From Streptomyces sp. NBC_01298 (GTDB taxonomy: Bacteria > Actinomycetota > Actinomycetes > Streptomycetales > Streptomycetaceae), in contig NZ_CP108414.1 of the NCBI RefSeq assembly GCF_035978755.1, positions 3,100,001-3,164,000 of the forward strand: a stretch of 64,000 nucleotides of DNA, read 5' to 3'. This document shows positions 63,924 to 64,000 of this stretch, piece after piece (the stretch's first letter is position 1; every line of letters begins with the position of its first letter). A program made the position numbers and the translations under genes. The notes beneath the pieces were generated by a model. The model had not been told where the DNA came from. It searched no databases and saw nothing but the letters and a program-made list of their open reading frames with translations.

Positions 63924-64000
63924 ATGCCCCGCCCCTACGTTCTGCTGAGCGTGGCCACATCCGTGGATGGCTACATCGATGACACCAGCACCTCGCGTCT
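63924..64000 (+). CDS. RibD C-terminal/dihydrofolate reductase-like protein, truncated by window edge
   Basis: Only the first 25 codons are visible: MPRPYVLLSVATSVDGYIDD. The SxDGYI(D/A) start is the classic N-terminus of RibD-C/DHFR-like oxidoreductases. AAGGAG lies 7 bases before ATG 63924. Substrate cannot be told. Confidence 0.75.
   Translation, partial: MPRPYVLLSVATSVDGYIDDTSTSR

Overview
The window is very GC-rich actinobacterial DNA. The gene order of its first 27.8 kb (atpI-B-E-F-H-A-G-D-C, DUF2550, wecA/rfe-like, glyA, low-molecular-weight phosphatase fold, sua5/ywlC, prmC, prfA, rpmE, LCP ligase, rho with a long Gly/Gln/Arg-rich insert, thrB, thrC, hom, lysA, the ArgS-like protein NrtL, a REC-only response regulator) is the conserved core order of Streptomyces chromosomes. 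GTG starts, 4-bp ATGA/GTGA gene overlaps and a TTG-started rpmE fit that assignment. Almost everything here lies on the minus strand; the main exceptions are a 5'-truncated GH18 chitinase at the left edge and the tRNA.

At 27815-27886 lies tRNA-Arg(CCG). The last 45 bases of that tRNA plus 6 flanking bases (51 bp, 27842-27892) recur perfectly at 59699-59749. The 31.9 kb between the two copies is therefore a genomic island inserted in the tRNA gene. It carries no intact integrase and no transfer genes; its cargo looks like genome defence. From left to right: (i) a frameshifted EVE-like + CBS pair + HEPN (RNxxxH) protein on the plus strand; (ii) a minus-strand run of five closely spaced genes, in transcription order a DUF262 protein, a DUF3696-type AAA ATPase, an unrecognised 315-aa protein, a 2255-aa DUF1998-class SF2 helicase with Vsr-like nuclease segments (closest in design to DruE of Druantia), and an SF1 UvrD-like helicase with a ParE/RelE-like N-terminal domain; (iii) a Streptomyces-type regulatory block (HATPase anti-sigma-like protein, XRE/DUF5753 regulator, DUF397 partner); (iv) a second minus-strand run with an archaeal-type DUF234 ATPase behind 16-bp iterons, an orphan XPB-type helicase-associated protein, a membrane protein, a Ser/Thr kinase, a DrmD-like SNF2 helicase broken by a one-base frameshift in a G run, and a giant 1846-aa N6-adenine methyltransferase. 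The SNF2/methyltransferase pair recalls class 1 DISARM, but the DUF1998 helicase is a single DruE-sized protein, so the island matches neither system cleanly.

To the right of the second att copy (59.8-62.2 kb) is a smaller relic: a putative lipoprotein, a TIGR02391-type HEPN protein with RNPRMH, and the decayed C-terminus of a tyrosine integrase in which a one-base deletion destroys the catalytic Tyr codon. The window ends in an XRE-TPR regulator with a perfect 10-bp inverted repeat in front of it and the first codons of a RibD/dihydrofolate-reductase-like protein.

The most interesting material is the 29.9-42.5 kb operon (possible composite defence system), the architectural fusions in it, the EVE-CBS-HEPN gene, and the SNF2-methyltransferase pair with its homopolymer frameshift. 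All functional statements come from reading motifs and gene order by eye; no similarity search was run.
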